From the NCBI RefSeq assembly GCF_010389155.1, contig NC_057761.1, positions 57,782,587 through 57,846,586 on the forward strand: a DNA stretch of 64,000 bases. The letters run 5' to 3'. The stretch comes from Erigeron canadensis. Taxonomy: Eukaryota > Streptophyta > Magnoliopsida > Asterales > Asteraceae. Below, one piece after another: positions 25,833 through 38,242 of the stretch (positions within the stretch are counted from its first letter, which is position 1; each line of letters begins with the position of its first letter). Below the pieces are notes generated by a model, which made no database searches, was not told the origin of the DNA, and saw only the letters and a program-made list of their open reading frames with translations. The translations under genes were made by a program, and so were the position numbers.

Positions 25833-26060
25833 CAACATCGTTAGATCAGTGGTAAATAACTTTGTCTCTGGAGACAGAGGTCATGGGTTCGATCCTCATC
25901 TCATGCAAAGGTTGGAGGGCCTTTTCTACCATTTAGGTAGAAACTGGAAGCATTTTCTCTACTTAAGTAGAGGTAAAGTCTGCCTACATCTTAACCTCCC
26001 TAATACAACGTCGAGATATTGGGGTTCAAAACCCGTAAAAGACCGTAAGTTATAATCAAA
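25833..26060 (+). mobile_element. tRNA-derived SINE just upstream of GTF2H2
   Basis: The head reads CGTTAGATCAGTGGTAAATA (A box region) and GTCATGGGTTCGATCCTCAT (B box). The body then has TTTAGGTAGAAACTGG and a similar downstream CTTAAGTAGAGGTAA. It ends near 26050, about 170 bp before the GTF2H2 start codon, so it lies in or next to that promoter. An ORF at 25849-26055 is the SINE body. Confidence 0.65.
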
Positions 26061-26226
26061 ACCCAAACACCCCTAAAACTAAAGTTGTAAATAATAATCG
26101 GTGGAGCAGTATAAAAAGGGAAAGGAAAAATAAGAAAAGGTTGAAAGAAAGAAAAGAATTGTGAAGAAAAACCCAGCAAGCAAAGCATCGTCAGCGGCAA
26201 ATCAAATCAAATCAAATCAAATCAAA

Positions 26227-28450
26227 ATGTACAATAACGGAAGAGGGAAAAAGCCGATGACGACAGGGGAGCGACAAGAAGACGACGACGACGAAGAAGA
26301 AGGAGGAGGAAATGAAAGAGACATGGAAGCGTGGGAAAGAGCATATACAGATGAACGATCATGGGAATCTTTACAAGAAGATGAATCTGGCAATCTTAGA
26401 CCTATTGATAATCAAGCTTTACATCACGCCCAGTATCGCCGCCGTCTCCGTTCTCTCTCCGCCGCTTCCGCCGCCTCTCGTATTCAGAAAGGCCTCATTC
26501 GTTATCTCTTTCTTGTTATTGATCTCTCCAGGGTATTCTCCTCATTTTTTTTTAACTTAAATATAGGATTTTATTCCCCTTGGAAATAATAATAATTTAC
26601 ATTCGCCATATACAAAAACAACACTTTATTAGTCCTAAGGGTTTTTTTTTTCTTTTAAAGAATTAGGGGTTTTAATAATGTGCTATATATTGCAAGTTGA
26701 GTATGATTCTGAGTGACATTGTACAAGTTGCCTCTAACTCTTTTGTGAGATTTTTTCGCTGCCGTGATGGCTATATTAGTTTCCTCGTTATTAGTTTACA
26801 GGGTGTACATGCTATTGCAAGAATTTAAAGTAAGTTACACATGACATGATCGATTTATGGGTTTTGGACGTATGATACACACAATAGAAATAGAAATACA
26901 TGATAAGAGATTATATGCATACAACTTATAGTATGTTCCACACGATAGACTGCTTGGATGTATGATACACCGTGCCCACACTAGAAATATGTGATAAGTT
27001 GGATACGTATTCGTCTCATAATTTAAAATCATGTTTTCTGATTCGCCTAAATGGTAACATGTAGGCGGCTGGAGAGATGGATTTTCGTCCAAGTCGAATG
27101 ATGGTGGTTGCTAAACAAGTAGAGGCTTTCGTAAGGGAGTTTTTTGACCAGAATCCATTGAGTCAGATTGGTCTGGTAGTTATAAAAGACGGGGTGGCTC
27201 AGTCATTGACCGACCTTGGTGGCAGCCCCGAGTCTCATATCAAGGCTCTGATGGGCAAACTTGGGTGCTCAGGAGAAGCGTCCCTTCAGAATGCTTTAGA
27301 ACTTGTACATGAACAACTTGATCAAATCCCTTCATATGGTCATCGAGAAGTGATCATCTTGTATTCGGCTCTGAGTACTTGTGATCCAGGAGATGTCATG
27401 GAGACCATTCAGAAATGCAAGAAATCCAAGATTAGGTGTTCGGTTATTGGTCTCTCTGCTGAAATTTATATATGCAAGTATCTGTCTCAAGAAACCGGAG
27501 GGTTATACTCTGTTGCTTTGGATGAGGTGAGTTTAAGATTGGCCATTGAAAGTTTTCATTCCAAATGCGGTGTTTGTCATTGTGTATTGAAAGTGATCAT
27601 CTAGTGCTTTTCTTTAAGACCCAGATAATCAGTTTTTAGTGTTCGTTTATGGAGAAACTGATTATAATAATATATGTGTCAGATGATGAGTTTTGGATTG
27701 TCAATTTAGTTGTAGTTGCAACAAAACTGACTCTGATTATTTACCTATTTAATCCTCGATAGCTCATATCACATGGTCACGTTTATAACACAAATCAAGA
27801 ACTAAATGGACATGTATGTTGTTTTGCAGGCACATTTGAAGGAGCTAATACTAGACCATGCACCACCACCACCAGCCATAGCTGAATTTGCTATAGCTAA
27901 TTTAATAAAGATGGGTTTCCCACAAAGAGCTGCTGAGGGTGTTATCTCCATATGTTCATGTCATAAAGAAGCTAAATTTGGTGGGGGGTACACTTGCCCA
28001 AGATGCAAAGCTCGTGTTTGCGAGTTGCCTACTGAGTGTCGTATTTGTGGGTTAACTCTTGTTTCTTCTCCTCATCTAGCACGATCTTATCACCATCTGT
28101 TCCCAGTAACACCGTTTGAAGATGTTGCCCCTAAGATTCTACCCAATCAAGATCCTCCTCCTAAGAATTGTTTTGGTTGTCAACAGAGCCTCTTGAATCC
28201 TGGTGAGCAAATTACCTCTCAACGTGTTCTTTGCCTGAAACTTCATTTTTTTCTCCTTCAAAATTTCAAGTGATTACATGTTTTCGCTTACATCAGTTTT
28301 ATGATGTGCTGTGTAGGGGGCATGCCAAGCCGTTGTGTCAGGTGCCCAAAGTGTAAACGTTTCTTTTGCCTCGACTGCGACATATACATTCATGAGAGTT
28401 TGCATAACTGCCCGGGTTGTGAGAGCTTAAATCTCCTAGTCAGTCAATGA
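26227..28450 (+). CDS. GTF2H2: general transcription factor IIH subunit 2 (p44/SSL1)
   Basis: Core TFIIH subunit; in other eukaryotes p44 binds and stimulates the XPD helicase in nucleotide excision repair and promoter opening. Four exons: 26227-26532, 27065-27526, 27830-28202, 28317-28450, giving 424 aa (about 420 in Arabidopsis). After an acidic N terminus comes the conserved AWERAYTDERSWESLQEDES, then a von Willebrand A-like domain from about residue 90 (FLVIDLSRAAGEMDFRPSRM) to about 265. Next is a C4 zinc finger (CSCHKEAKFGGGYTCPRCKA and CRICGLTLVSSPHLARSYHH). The C-terminal cysteine-rich RING-like region has CFGCQQSL, CVRCPKCKRFFCLDCDIYIH and CPGCES. The start at 26227 is the first ATG in frame with the conserved part. 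It converges on SIZ1. No missing zinc ligands were seen. Confidence 0.95.
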
Positions 28451-29360
28451 ATGAGATGGAATCGTGTTATTGTCAATCCTGCAAACCTTAAAGAGGTTCA
28501 AGTCAGTCAAGTGTGCTGGCATTTTTGGATTAAAATGTGTTTACCCCTCACAGCATTGGACTCGGGTAAAAGCTAGGAAAGGAGATATACAAATTGGAGA
28601 TCTCGTTATTTCTATAAGATGCCCATACCTTATAAGCATGTTTTCTGATACGAGTAGAATTTTGGTCCAGAAGAATGAAAGATTTATTTTTTTATTTTTA
28701 TTTTTTTTGTTTATCTGTTTCGATAGATTTGTAGAACTAGTCCAGAAAATTTTTTCATTATTACGAGTCATTCAACATATCAATTATTGGCAAAGAGCCG
28801 TCACAGAAAAGGAAAACGATTTTGCAATGTTTAATGTTTTATGCTATATTCTTTGCAGATAATAACATAACAAATGACGTAAATGCTATGAACTATCACA
28901 TGCATGATTTAGGTACTGCAATAAACAACAGAACGAAGGTGGTAATTCAATTAATTGAAATAAAGCTTCTGAATATATTTCTGTTGAATGTAGTTCTGAG
29001 TGAATGAAATTTACAAGACTGTATGCTACCAGAATCCTATACACCAAACATGGTCTCTTGTAAAGGATCAGATAGAATATCTATACCAGCCCTGTTTTAC
29101 ACAAGCATCATAGCATTAGCAACTTATATGAAGCGTAGATTCAAAAGAATAAGTTATGTTATATTTCACATTAAAAAAAAAACTCACCACTCAAATGAAA
29201 TGAGGGTTCACAGATTTTATGGGCCAGGTGCTACCTATAGTACCTAGTATGATATGATGTAATTCTAGAGGGCAAAAATGGTATCAAGCTATTTAACTGA
29301 TAACATGAAAGAAAATAATCAACATGAAGCAATGCGGACGACTTCGGTGTAAGGTTATGC
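28451..29360. other. convergent 3' flanks of GTF2H2 (+) and SIZ1 (-)
   Basis: A 0.9 kb spacer between two stop codons. It should contain both 3' UTRs. Short ORFs here (28464-28862, 29023-29247) have no similarity and overlap the expected UTRs. No other element recognised. Confidence 0.6.
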
Positions 29361-32300
29361 TTATCTCTCTTCTTCAGAGTCTGAGTCAATAGATAGATAC
29401 AGCCTTGGTCTTACTGAACGCTTTTGAGGAGGAACTGAAAAAAGATTATCAGATCTTTCCCGGGTGGTTTTTGCAGATCCACTTCCATTCATTCCAAGAA
29501 GCAAAGAAGCTGCACATGCATTCGGATATAATTAGCTCAGGAAATCTATCCTCCATACGTAGAAACTGTTAACAAATAACAAGGAACAATGTTTTTAATT
29601 TGCCAATTATAACATGCTAGTTTTAGGCATGTTCACATGGGTCGAGATAGGGGTTAATGTTAAAGCAGACGATCCTTTGATACATGCAGATACAGAGCTA
29701 GCTGACCCTAATGCTTTTGATAAAAGAGAACAATTGTTAATAACTAATTTCAGGTTAATTATAATAACTATTTCAATAGCAATTTAAACAAAATTCACGA
29801 GGTCATATTCATCAAAATTACATTTTTGATGACTTTCAGCTCATTTGAACCTGAAACCCATTCCTCTTCAAGCAATGCCACATTGTGTAGCATGATAACA
29901 TTTGCCAGTACTTTTTTAGTAGAGATAACACAATCAACCGCATAGAAAGGGTAGCACTTGCCACCTCCAATAGATAAAATGGAAGAGATCGGTTGAAGGG
30001 GTCTACACCTCAACCTTCTATATCATATTTGACTAGTTAAAGCAATACGTATTCAACAAGACTAGAAGAAGAAAGTAGCTAAAAAGGGGGAGGTACCAGT
30101 ATCTGCCAAGGTATCCATGGCACCATCTTTAGATGGCGACTGCAGACTCGTGTTCAACCCATTGGTGGTGGCAGGTTCACAATTTGCCCCAGTGCCCCCA
30201 CTGCCACCAATCCGTAGCGATATCCAGTCATCACCATGAAGACCATTGGACACAAACGGCTGATCTCTCAACTCCACCTGCTCTGCTGCCTCTGATGGTC
30301 GTGTAGGAAGAAAGAGCTGAAGCGAGGGATCATCATGTCCAAAAACTAAAGGGTTGTCTACTAACCCATCTCCTATGTCAAGATTAGATTGGTAAATTGA
30401 AGAATCAGCACCCAGAGGTGCAGAACCCATGCCAAGCTCATTGGTCAGTGTGAAACCATCAATCGATGTGGAACCACCTAGTCCATGATGCACATTCTCG
30501 TCTGAACTAAATAACTGAAAGCTGGGTCCTACTTGACTAGTAGAAGGTAAAGACCAAAATGGGACTCCAAAATCATCATCGTTGCTATTGAAAAGACCTA
30601 AACAGGAACTCCCACCAGCAATGAGGGATGGATCTTCGGTATGTGGTGTGGGAAGTTCACGAGGAAAAACAGTACCATTTTCATTAACTAGTCCAGACGG
30701 CATCAGAATTTCAGTCTCTTCATCTGAATCACTAAGAACAATGATGTCAGCATCCCCAACTGCGGCAGGTGGGTTTAGATTGGTATATCCGTAGCCCGAA
30801 TCAATCTTTGGCGAACGCGAACCAAAATCGGCACCATTGGTGATCGAATGGCTGAAATGCCCACCACCATCTTGATTAATACTAGGATCTTCACCATCTC
30901 TACCACTGCCAGTAGCACTGCTGCTCAGATGAAGACCATTATGTCCATTATTTAAAATGTTTCCGGGTAATTTATTGCCAGAAGAAAGTGAATGAAGATG
31001 GTCAGGTTTACTGACTTCCCAGATACCATCCCTGTTTTTCTTTATCCCGAGTTTTAAGCCAGTGTTATGACTTTCAGAACCAGCTTCCTGTTTAACCTGC
31101 TTTAAAGCTTCTGGTACAGGTTTAGACTCAACTTCCATTGGAACATAGGGACTACCATCAGGTAAATGCCACTGTCCAAGCTGCCCTAAAACTTTTTGGT
31201 CCTTTTCTGTCTTTACACGCCAAGAACCATCTGGTTTTACCTCGATTTCTGTTACATCTTCTCCACAATTCCTCATCTTTATGAAAATATATTATAGACG
31301 GGATCAGAATAGAACCAAATCAATACAAATTAAAAAATCACAATAATAGAATACCTGAGTTGTAATACGAGTAAAATATGGATCAATAATAACATTTTCC
31401 AAGGAGTAGTTCTTTAGACAAATGGGGCATTGCCACTGCAAGTAACACAAAAGTAGAAGTGAATAAATTACATTCACTGATTGAAATGCCACAAAAATAT
31501 TATAGTAGCGTGATCCTGCCTTTCGAGACCGTTGGTTCATTTGCACAAAAACTTCAAGATCAAAGCAGCCCATATGAATGCAAGGTTTGAATCGTCCAGC
31601 AATTTTCATTCTTGAGCCACTCATCTGCAACATCCAAGAAAGACATATTAAGCCAGAAAATCACACTCTCAAATTAGCTAACAAAATGAAAGACTGCAAT
31701 TGTGACGCTAAATATTAGAAAAAAGTATACATGAAAAGCATTTTCACAATTAGCAATTAGTTTGCCCACCATGTAACGCACAAATAAAACTAATCAGTAA
31801 AAGAAGTCAACTTTTTCCCTCCCCGGCCCGTTGATTGAAGGCTATGGATATAGAGAAACATCACAAGAAATATTACAATATGGTAATACAAATAGCAGAA
31901 GCCCAGGCACAAAATAACAAGCCACAAATATGTTTGCGTAAAAAAATCAGCTTAGTAGCTGCAGAAGATTTAAGTAAAAAACAGATACTCACAGGACACC
32001 GTAGATTAACTGGTATAGAATCCGACACGACCTCCAAATCGCTGTCACTATCTGCGTTCTCTGTAGCAGCCCCACCACCAACGCAGCGGCAAACACGTGC
32101 AACAGCATCTTCAAATCTCTCACCATCAGATTCTTTAGGAATGAGGTTGAGAATCTTTGGAATTGACATGCAACAAGAACAATATCAGAATAATGCAGAA
32201 GCCTGTATATATAATTTGAAGGTGGCAATTTTCCACCATATCAACTATGAATTGGTTGTGTTTTATTTTAAACAGGTCTACGTAAGAACTTCAGCTAATA

Positions 32301-35300
32301 GGTTGAAAGTCACTCAGTCTAGCTTTAACGGGCGCAACGTCGTTAATTTATAACAGAACTTCAACCCAACCCAGATTAGTCCATTATGACCGTTAAAAAA
32401 AAAACATGTTTTAACTCTAACCAATTTACCCAAACAACCTTATCTTGTCATCTCTCGTATTTTCTTTTTCTTATAAAAAAAACCCATCAGTTTTAATCTA
32501 ATTATTGTGGGTGTTGCTTTGTACATCAAAATCCAAAAGAATGTTCAACCCATAAAGTATTAACGGCAAATTGTGTTCTGTTCTTTCCGGAGATTTAAAG
32601 ATGAACAAGCCCCATGCAGTAACATCAGAATTGGCTTATAGCACTTTAATCGCACACAACCTCTAACATAGCATGTACGACAATGGTACATAAATAATCC
32701 TAGATAAAAAGGTTTATCAATACAAGAAGGCTACCTGTTGAACTGTGCGCCGTTTCACGATTCTAACGCCCAAACAAAACACACGAGCATCACAGCCTGT
32801 CAATGAAATTTTGTTACTTCCATCACGGGTGCATGGTGTGATCTGACCAAAAAAAAAAATACATAACTAGAATGAGTCCTTATGAAAAAAAAAATGAGAT
32901 ACGGGTACATTTATTAAAACTTAGCAATAGCATCTGAAACCATATGTAGTGTAGAGGTTGGAACTTACAACAGGGCCATCATCACGGCCATTTGCTCCTA
33001 GAAGTTGAGAGCCAGGTCTATTGATTGCACGCACAGGCATACCTGTCAGGAAACAAACAGAAATCATACTCAAGCAAAAATTATAAATATTATCATACAA
33101 TAACTTATTAAGTCAATAAGATCATATATAGCATACCATTTACTTGCAAGTCAGCATATTGTGGCCATTGCATCCTAAAAGGAACCTTGTCATTCAAGAG
33201 CATACACCAGGCCTATCAATTAATATTACCATTTTATCATCAGCATGTTATCACGGTCTACGCTCATATAGGTCATTATTGCACAGTGTGATAAAGTCAA
33301 CCTGGAGTTCAAACTCGGGTCTAGCCAACAGATCCCTGTCAACTTTTGTAAGCTGGAAAGTCTTTTCAACATTCTGCATTGGGCTTGTGCTGAAAATTAT
33401 TTAATACAAACATGCAAGACCAAATGAGCATTTACATACAAATACAAGAACCACAACCATAAATCAGAAAATGAAACAAGTAGTTCTTGTGTTGTATATT
33501 TCCAAAATCATGGGAAAGTAGATTTGCTTATTTCATACAGGTTGAAGAAACTTCCACCTACAGTTTCTATATAACAAAAAACCATATCGATTCAAAATTT
33601 TCACAAGAAAACAATGCTTATATACTCACCCATCAGTAGGGACACTTGCAATAGTCAGCTTCACAGGATATAAAGGATGTCCCATGGTTACCCAGAACCT
33701 GCAAGTCCAAAAACCAATTGAAATAGAAAATTGAAAAATGAGCATCAATCGTCATTTCCAATGAACAGTTATACATATTAAAGATTACAAGGGTTCGATA
33801 AAAATTAGTTTATTACGTCACTTACGGATCTGCACGACCAAGCCTACAGAGTTCACAATAAAAAGTTGGAGGAGGTGCTGGTAGAATGCCATCCATAGGC
33901 TTCTCTGGGATAATAACACAACCAATATGCTGCCACACGTTGCATTTTGTATCTTCACACTGAGAGAAATACATATAGAGGTGAGTGGAAGACTAGCATG
34001 AAAAAAACTGATTTAAACATTCAAATAGCAACTTAATCATAATGAATTAAAAATAACAAATAAATAAGTGATAGTGTATGAAATGTTAAAACCTTTATCA
34101 TTGAATCTGCTTTCGAAGAACTTCCACATGGGCACCTAACTTTTTCTGTTTGACAAGTGTCTTCAACTTCCTCCTTGAATGTTGTATTAATAGTGACTTT
34201 TGAAACACACTGACTTTTTGATGCCAAGTCGGTTGCCCCTGGGACCTGCAACTTTCTGAGGGCAGGAGAATGATAAGTGACGGGATAAAGTAAACAGGTA
34301 ATGGAAGATAAATGAGGGCATTTCAATTTCTAGGCAACTTTTAATATAAAATAAAATAAACAATCATAAGCTATGTCCACCTGTAAATGTCATCAACTAG
34401 TTTTGCCGCCTCTTCCTTTCTAATAGCGTTTTTCTTTGCCCACATGCCAGAAACTGCTGAACATGACATAAGAATGCAAAATGTCAAAACACAAAATACT
34501 AAAAAAAATAAAGACAGTGTAAAAAAGCAATAATACATCTAAAGGTTTAACGGAAATTCAAGAATACTACTAATATAGAGCAACAGTTACCTTGCTAAGA
34601 AAATAGCGTAATTCTCTTCTTAGCAATGGAAGCAATTCACTTGGCTTATTTAAGGCCAAACAAATATACTTACGGGGAGTTCAAAGCTAATAGACATGAA
34701 AAATAAATGAGGTCTACACTTACATTACATGAAACTAATTTTAGCATACAGAAGTTATGGGACACTATCACCTTAGGGTTGAAAAAGAACAGGCATTGAT
34801 GTCAACCAACACTTAATGTTAAAGATCTTTAACTAAAATTCATCAGATACTATATGCTAGTTGCCATAAGATAATTAAAAAAGAAATACATGTGAAGTCA
34901 CATATACCAATACAAGATAGATTGTTAGATATCTAATACGACGAGAGAAAGTACCAGTTACCTCGATCATCAGAGATGATAGCTAATATCCGGTCAACAA
35001 GATCCTATAAACAATAACAAAAAGATAGTAAAAAGAACTGCATTTCTTCCGAATAAGTCGACTGAAAACACGATAAGCAACATTGAGCGGCGAACCTGCT
35101 TCTTTCCTTGCTTGGAAAGGCCAAGTTGAGTAAGAATGCCCTTCAGCTCTTTTATCCGGAAATGTGGCAATTTTTCCTAAAATACAATAAGAAATTGGCA
35201 TAAACACATTGCAATTGAAAATAATATATATTGTGACTAAAAAGGTAAGCACCAAGTATTTCCCTTCACGAGAAGGACATTTAAGTGTGTGCATTAATGC

Positions 35301-36256
35301 CTAAATGGCACATTTGAAGGCAGAAACAAATCATAAGCATGCAATCAACAAACTCTGTACACCAGCTATGTAAGCCTCCACTATAAGGTAAGAAAGTGAT
35401 GACCGTACTTCTTACTTATGGTTCACGGATATGTATCCGTCATAACTTGATATAGGTATTCCAGATTAGGAGATTCAAAATATTGAAAAAGTGGAGTGCT
35501 TTTATATATGCATATACAGGATGAAATACAAATGCAAACTTCCATCTCTCCTTATTTTGGGGATAAGAACCAAAGCATTATGTATCCCCATTCAGCGCAA
35601 CATAGAGATACATTCAGCGCAACATAAGGATACAATCCAGGCTAGATAAGCTACACAGGGTATCGCTTAACGGATCCAAATTCACTACACTAGCAATAAC
35701 GATCGGCCAAAATCCCCATAGCCTGGATACTTATTCCCACTAATGAAAGGCAAAACATTGTTAATCGGTATCTCCAACTTGTCCACCCCCCACCCTACCA
35801 CCTTAAGAACAATATGTGGAAGACAATGTTAAGCTTATGTCCCAGACTGACTCAACAACCTCCTAAAGAGAATGTCCGTCCCAATCATATTCATAAACTC
35901 CACCACTCCGTCCCAATCATACTCGTAAACTCCTCCACTCCGGAACCAACTGAGCTGACCGGCCGCAAGGACGGGAGGTTCCCAGGTACACCACTAATCA
36001 TTACTAGAATACAATGTCCCAAAATAAGTAGTCCAAGTCCCAATAATAACCTATTTTCCAACCTAATCCCAAATGGCTATATATATCCATATAATTCACC
36101 ACTTAAAACCTCATTAAATCCTCAATTCCTCATCATAATAATAATAAAAATAAAAAAAACCTAAGAGTATAAATTAATTCAAAAAAACCTAATAAAAACA
36201 GACATTAAAAATAAAGTAAAATTAAAATATACCTTGCAACTGGTTACCAAATCCAT
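29361..36256 (-). CDS. SIZ1: E3 SUMO-protein ligase SIZ1 (SAP-PHD-PINIT-SP-RING)
   Basis: Nuclear E3 ligase that passes SUMO from the E2 SCE1 to substrates; in Arabidopsis it acts in phosphate, cold, ABA and immune responses. Sixteen coding exons (minus): 36233-36256, 35096-35176, 34962-35004, 34381-34453, 34093-34255, 33826-33959, 33630-33698, 33302-33389, 33137-33212, 32969-33042, 32735-32842, 31993-32154, 31520-31624, 31355-31435, 30097-31276, 29361-29509; 869 aa (Arabidopsis about 880). SAP domain about residues 9-49; PHD about 112-170 ([17 protein letters not shown]); PINIT about 195-311. The SP-RING, about 355-425, has [18 protein letters not shown] and [10 protein letters not shown] with its zinc ligands intact. 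A SUMO-interacting [10 protein letters not shown] lies near residue 605, and the tail is [16 protein letters not shown]. The intron after exon 13 has a GC donor. Exon 1 codes only eight residues. Confidence 0.96.
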
Positions 36257-36436
36257 CTTTATTATTATCTCAAAAATAACAAGTAGATAAAAATCACCTC
36301 ATCTGTTTCCAATAAAATTACACGATCGATCTAATCAATTACAAAATATAATCATCATTACCTTATTATTAGAGTTTCAAACATAATAAATTAATTAATC
36401 AATAAATATTATAAATTAAAAGGGAACATCCTTACC
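36257..36436 (-). other. SIZ1 5' leader with a probable 133-bp intron
   Basis: On the minus strand, CTCAG followed by GTAAGG at 36436/36435 is a good donor, and GGAAACAG before ATGAGG at 36303/36302 is a possible acceptor. If used, the leader begins with ATGAGGTGA right after the junction, a two-codon upstream ORF. The assignment is inference from splice consensus only. Confidence 0.45.
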
Positions 36437-37030
36437 TGAGAATTAATTAACAGTAATAATTAAATAAATTAGGTTAAGATGATTTGAGGGAAATCGGATT
36501 TCAATTTTACTTTTTCTTTTACTCAGTCGCCGATTTCCGTTACTTGATTGAAAAACGAGATATATGAATGTGTACGCAATAATAACAAGTTAAGGAATTA
36601 CAGAAAGGAAGAACAACTACGGACGTGTAGGGTGAAATTACAATGCGGTTAAGTTCATGCAAACAAATCCGGGTTTGGATTGTCTGTCCCTTACGTCTAT
36701 TTTAATATTCCCTAGGGTCCTTTTTCAGGTTCTTTTTTCTACTCTATTTTACGGTGTACATTCTATTATTTTCGTGTGAATTAGGGTTAAATTATTAAGG
36801 ACAAAGGTGTAGCGGTCAAGTTTTATCGGTAAGTTGGATCGGTTAGCAATGGTTTTTTTGTAAAGTTTATAGCATGTGCATTGGTTAGTATTGGTAAGGT
36901 TAATCAGCAAGTTGGATCAGCTACACTTGGGCGATTCTAGTGAACGTTGGGGGCGTATTTTGTGACCATTATTTTTTTTTAGCAAAAGTGAACGGAGAAA
37001 ACACTTTTTTGAGACGGACATCTATCTAAT
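36437..37030. other. SIZ1 upstream region (promoter side)
   Basis: Contains the presumed SIZ1 first leader exon and promoter on the minus strand. No clear TATA box was identified. Bases 36810-36935 contain two related AAGTTGGATCRG / AGGTTAATCAGCAAGTTGG strings. No gene. Confidence 0.4.
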
Positions 37031-37194
37031 GAATTGAACGGTTCCGGTATAAATGAAAGAAAAAAGGGACGGATCATAGGAGCGGCCGCGATGGGTTTTT
37101 TTTTTTCTTATTCTTTATTCCAACTTCTATATATACATACACAAAAATTAACCAAAAAACAAACATACTATCAAAAAACAAAGATACTAATCAT

Positions 37195-37348
37195 ATTATC
37201 ATCGGTGTACATCAGGAATCCTCCAAACGATCTTCGTGTTACCGACCCTAATTTTCACGATCACTTACGTAACGAAGAGACGCATTACATGTTACGTTGT
37301 AATATTACAGAGCACGTGGGAAATCTAGACATAGATATCGATGTTTAG
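37195..37348 (+). pseudogene. fragment resembling the C-terminal tail of a Harbinger-type (ALP1/HARBI1-like) protein
   Basis: The frame reads RNPPNDLRVTDPNFHDHLRN then ETHYMLRCNITEHVGNLD and stops. This resembles the DPxxHxxLRxDLxEH tail found at the end of plant PIF/Harbinger-derived nuclease proteins. No DDE catalytic region is present upstream in the window, so at most this is a truncated remnant. The downstream 3'-UTR-like stretch is duplicated at 37950-38067. Confidence 0.4.
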
Positions 37349-38067
37349 TTTTTTATTTATTTATAAGTATTTGTGTGTTTTATGTTTTAAATAAATGTAA
37401 TGTTTTATTTAGTTGTATTGTGTTTTTTAAATTCAATAAAAGTTTAGGTTCATATTTTATTTATATTATTAGCTGTAATCAAATTAGTAATTGTAATCAG
37501 ACTATAATTAGGATAATCATTATTATTATTAATAATTACAATCAGATTATACTTAGGATACGAAATCTTTTTATATAAACCGAAACCTACAAATAAAATC
37601 ACAATATATAAAATTATTGAAAACCCCACGAACTATCTGCTACTTTCATTGTTATTAACAATCGTGACTAACGAAAAATAAATTATTTTTTTTGCAAGAC
37701 ATTAATGAGAACTCGGTCAATTATGTAATCAAAGTTAAGATATTTGCTTCTCTAGAAGAGTTTCTATAAAAGAAATATCTTACACCATCTAACATATGTA
37801 TAATTTATTATTCAGTATATACATATAAATATCTCAATTCCTTTTTAAGTATATTTTTACATTTAAAGTACAAGTATTTTTTTCATATACTAATTCTTAT
37901 ACTAATAATGTTATACAACCCGTGTATATGACACGGGTCTAAAATCTAATAGATATCGATGTTTAGTTTGTTTTTTTATATATAAGCATTTGTGTGTTTT
38001 ATGTTTTAAATAAATGTAATGTTTTATTTAGTTGTATTGTGCTTTTTAAATTCAATAAAAGTTTAGA
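37331..38067. repeat. direct duplication of about 120 bp flanking a Helitron
   Basis: Bases 37331-37448 (from ATAGATATCGATGTTTAG to TTCAATAAAAGTTTAG) recur at 37950-38067 with few differences. The two copies are about 620 bp apart, and the Helitron at 37566-37949 ends exactly where the second copy begins. Confidence 0.8.
37566..37949 (+). mobile_element. non-autonomous Helitron, 384 bp
   Basis: The 5' end is TCTTTTTATATAAACC with A at 37565. The 3' end has a perfect 8-bp hairpin, ACCCGTGT-ATATG-ACACGGGT (37918-37938), then CTAAAATCTAA and a flanking T at 37950. Hairpin, CTAA end and A/T insertion site all fit. There is no coding sequence. A related hairpin end occurs near 42658-42694. Confidence 0.75.
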
Positions 38068-38242
38068 GTTTATTTGGTAAATATAAATTTGGCAAAAATT
38101 GACAAGAATTGGCTCTACAACATGCAACTTGGCAAGAAATTGACAAGCATTTGGCATGTACACATGGAAGCTTCCTATTTGCTAAAAACTTGCCAAATAG
38201 TCAATTTGTGACATTATACCCTTGCCCCTTTGGTGAAAGGAT

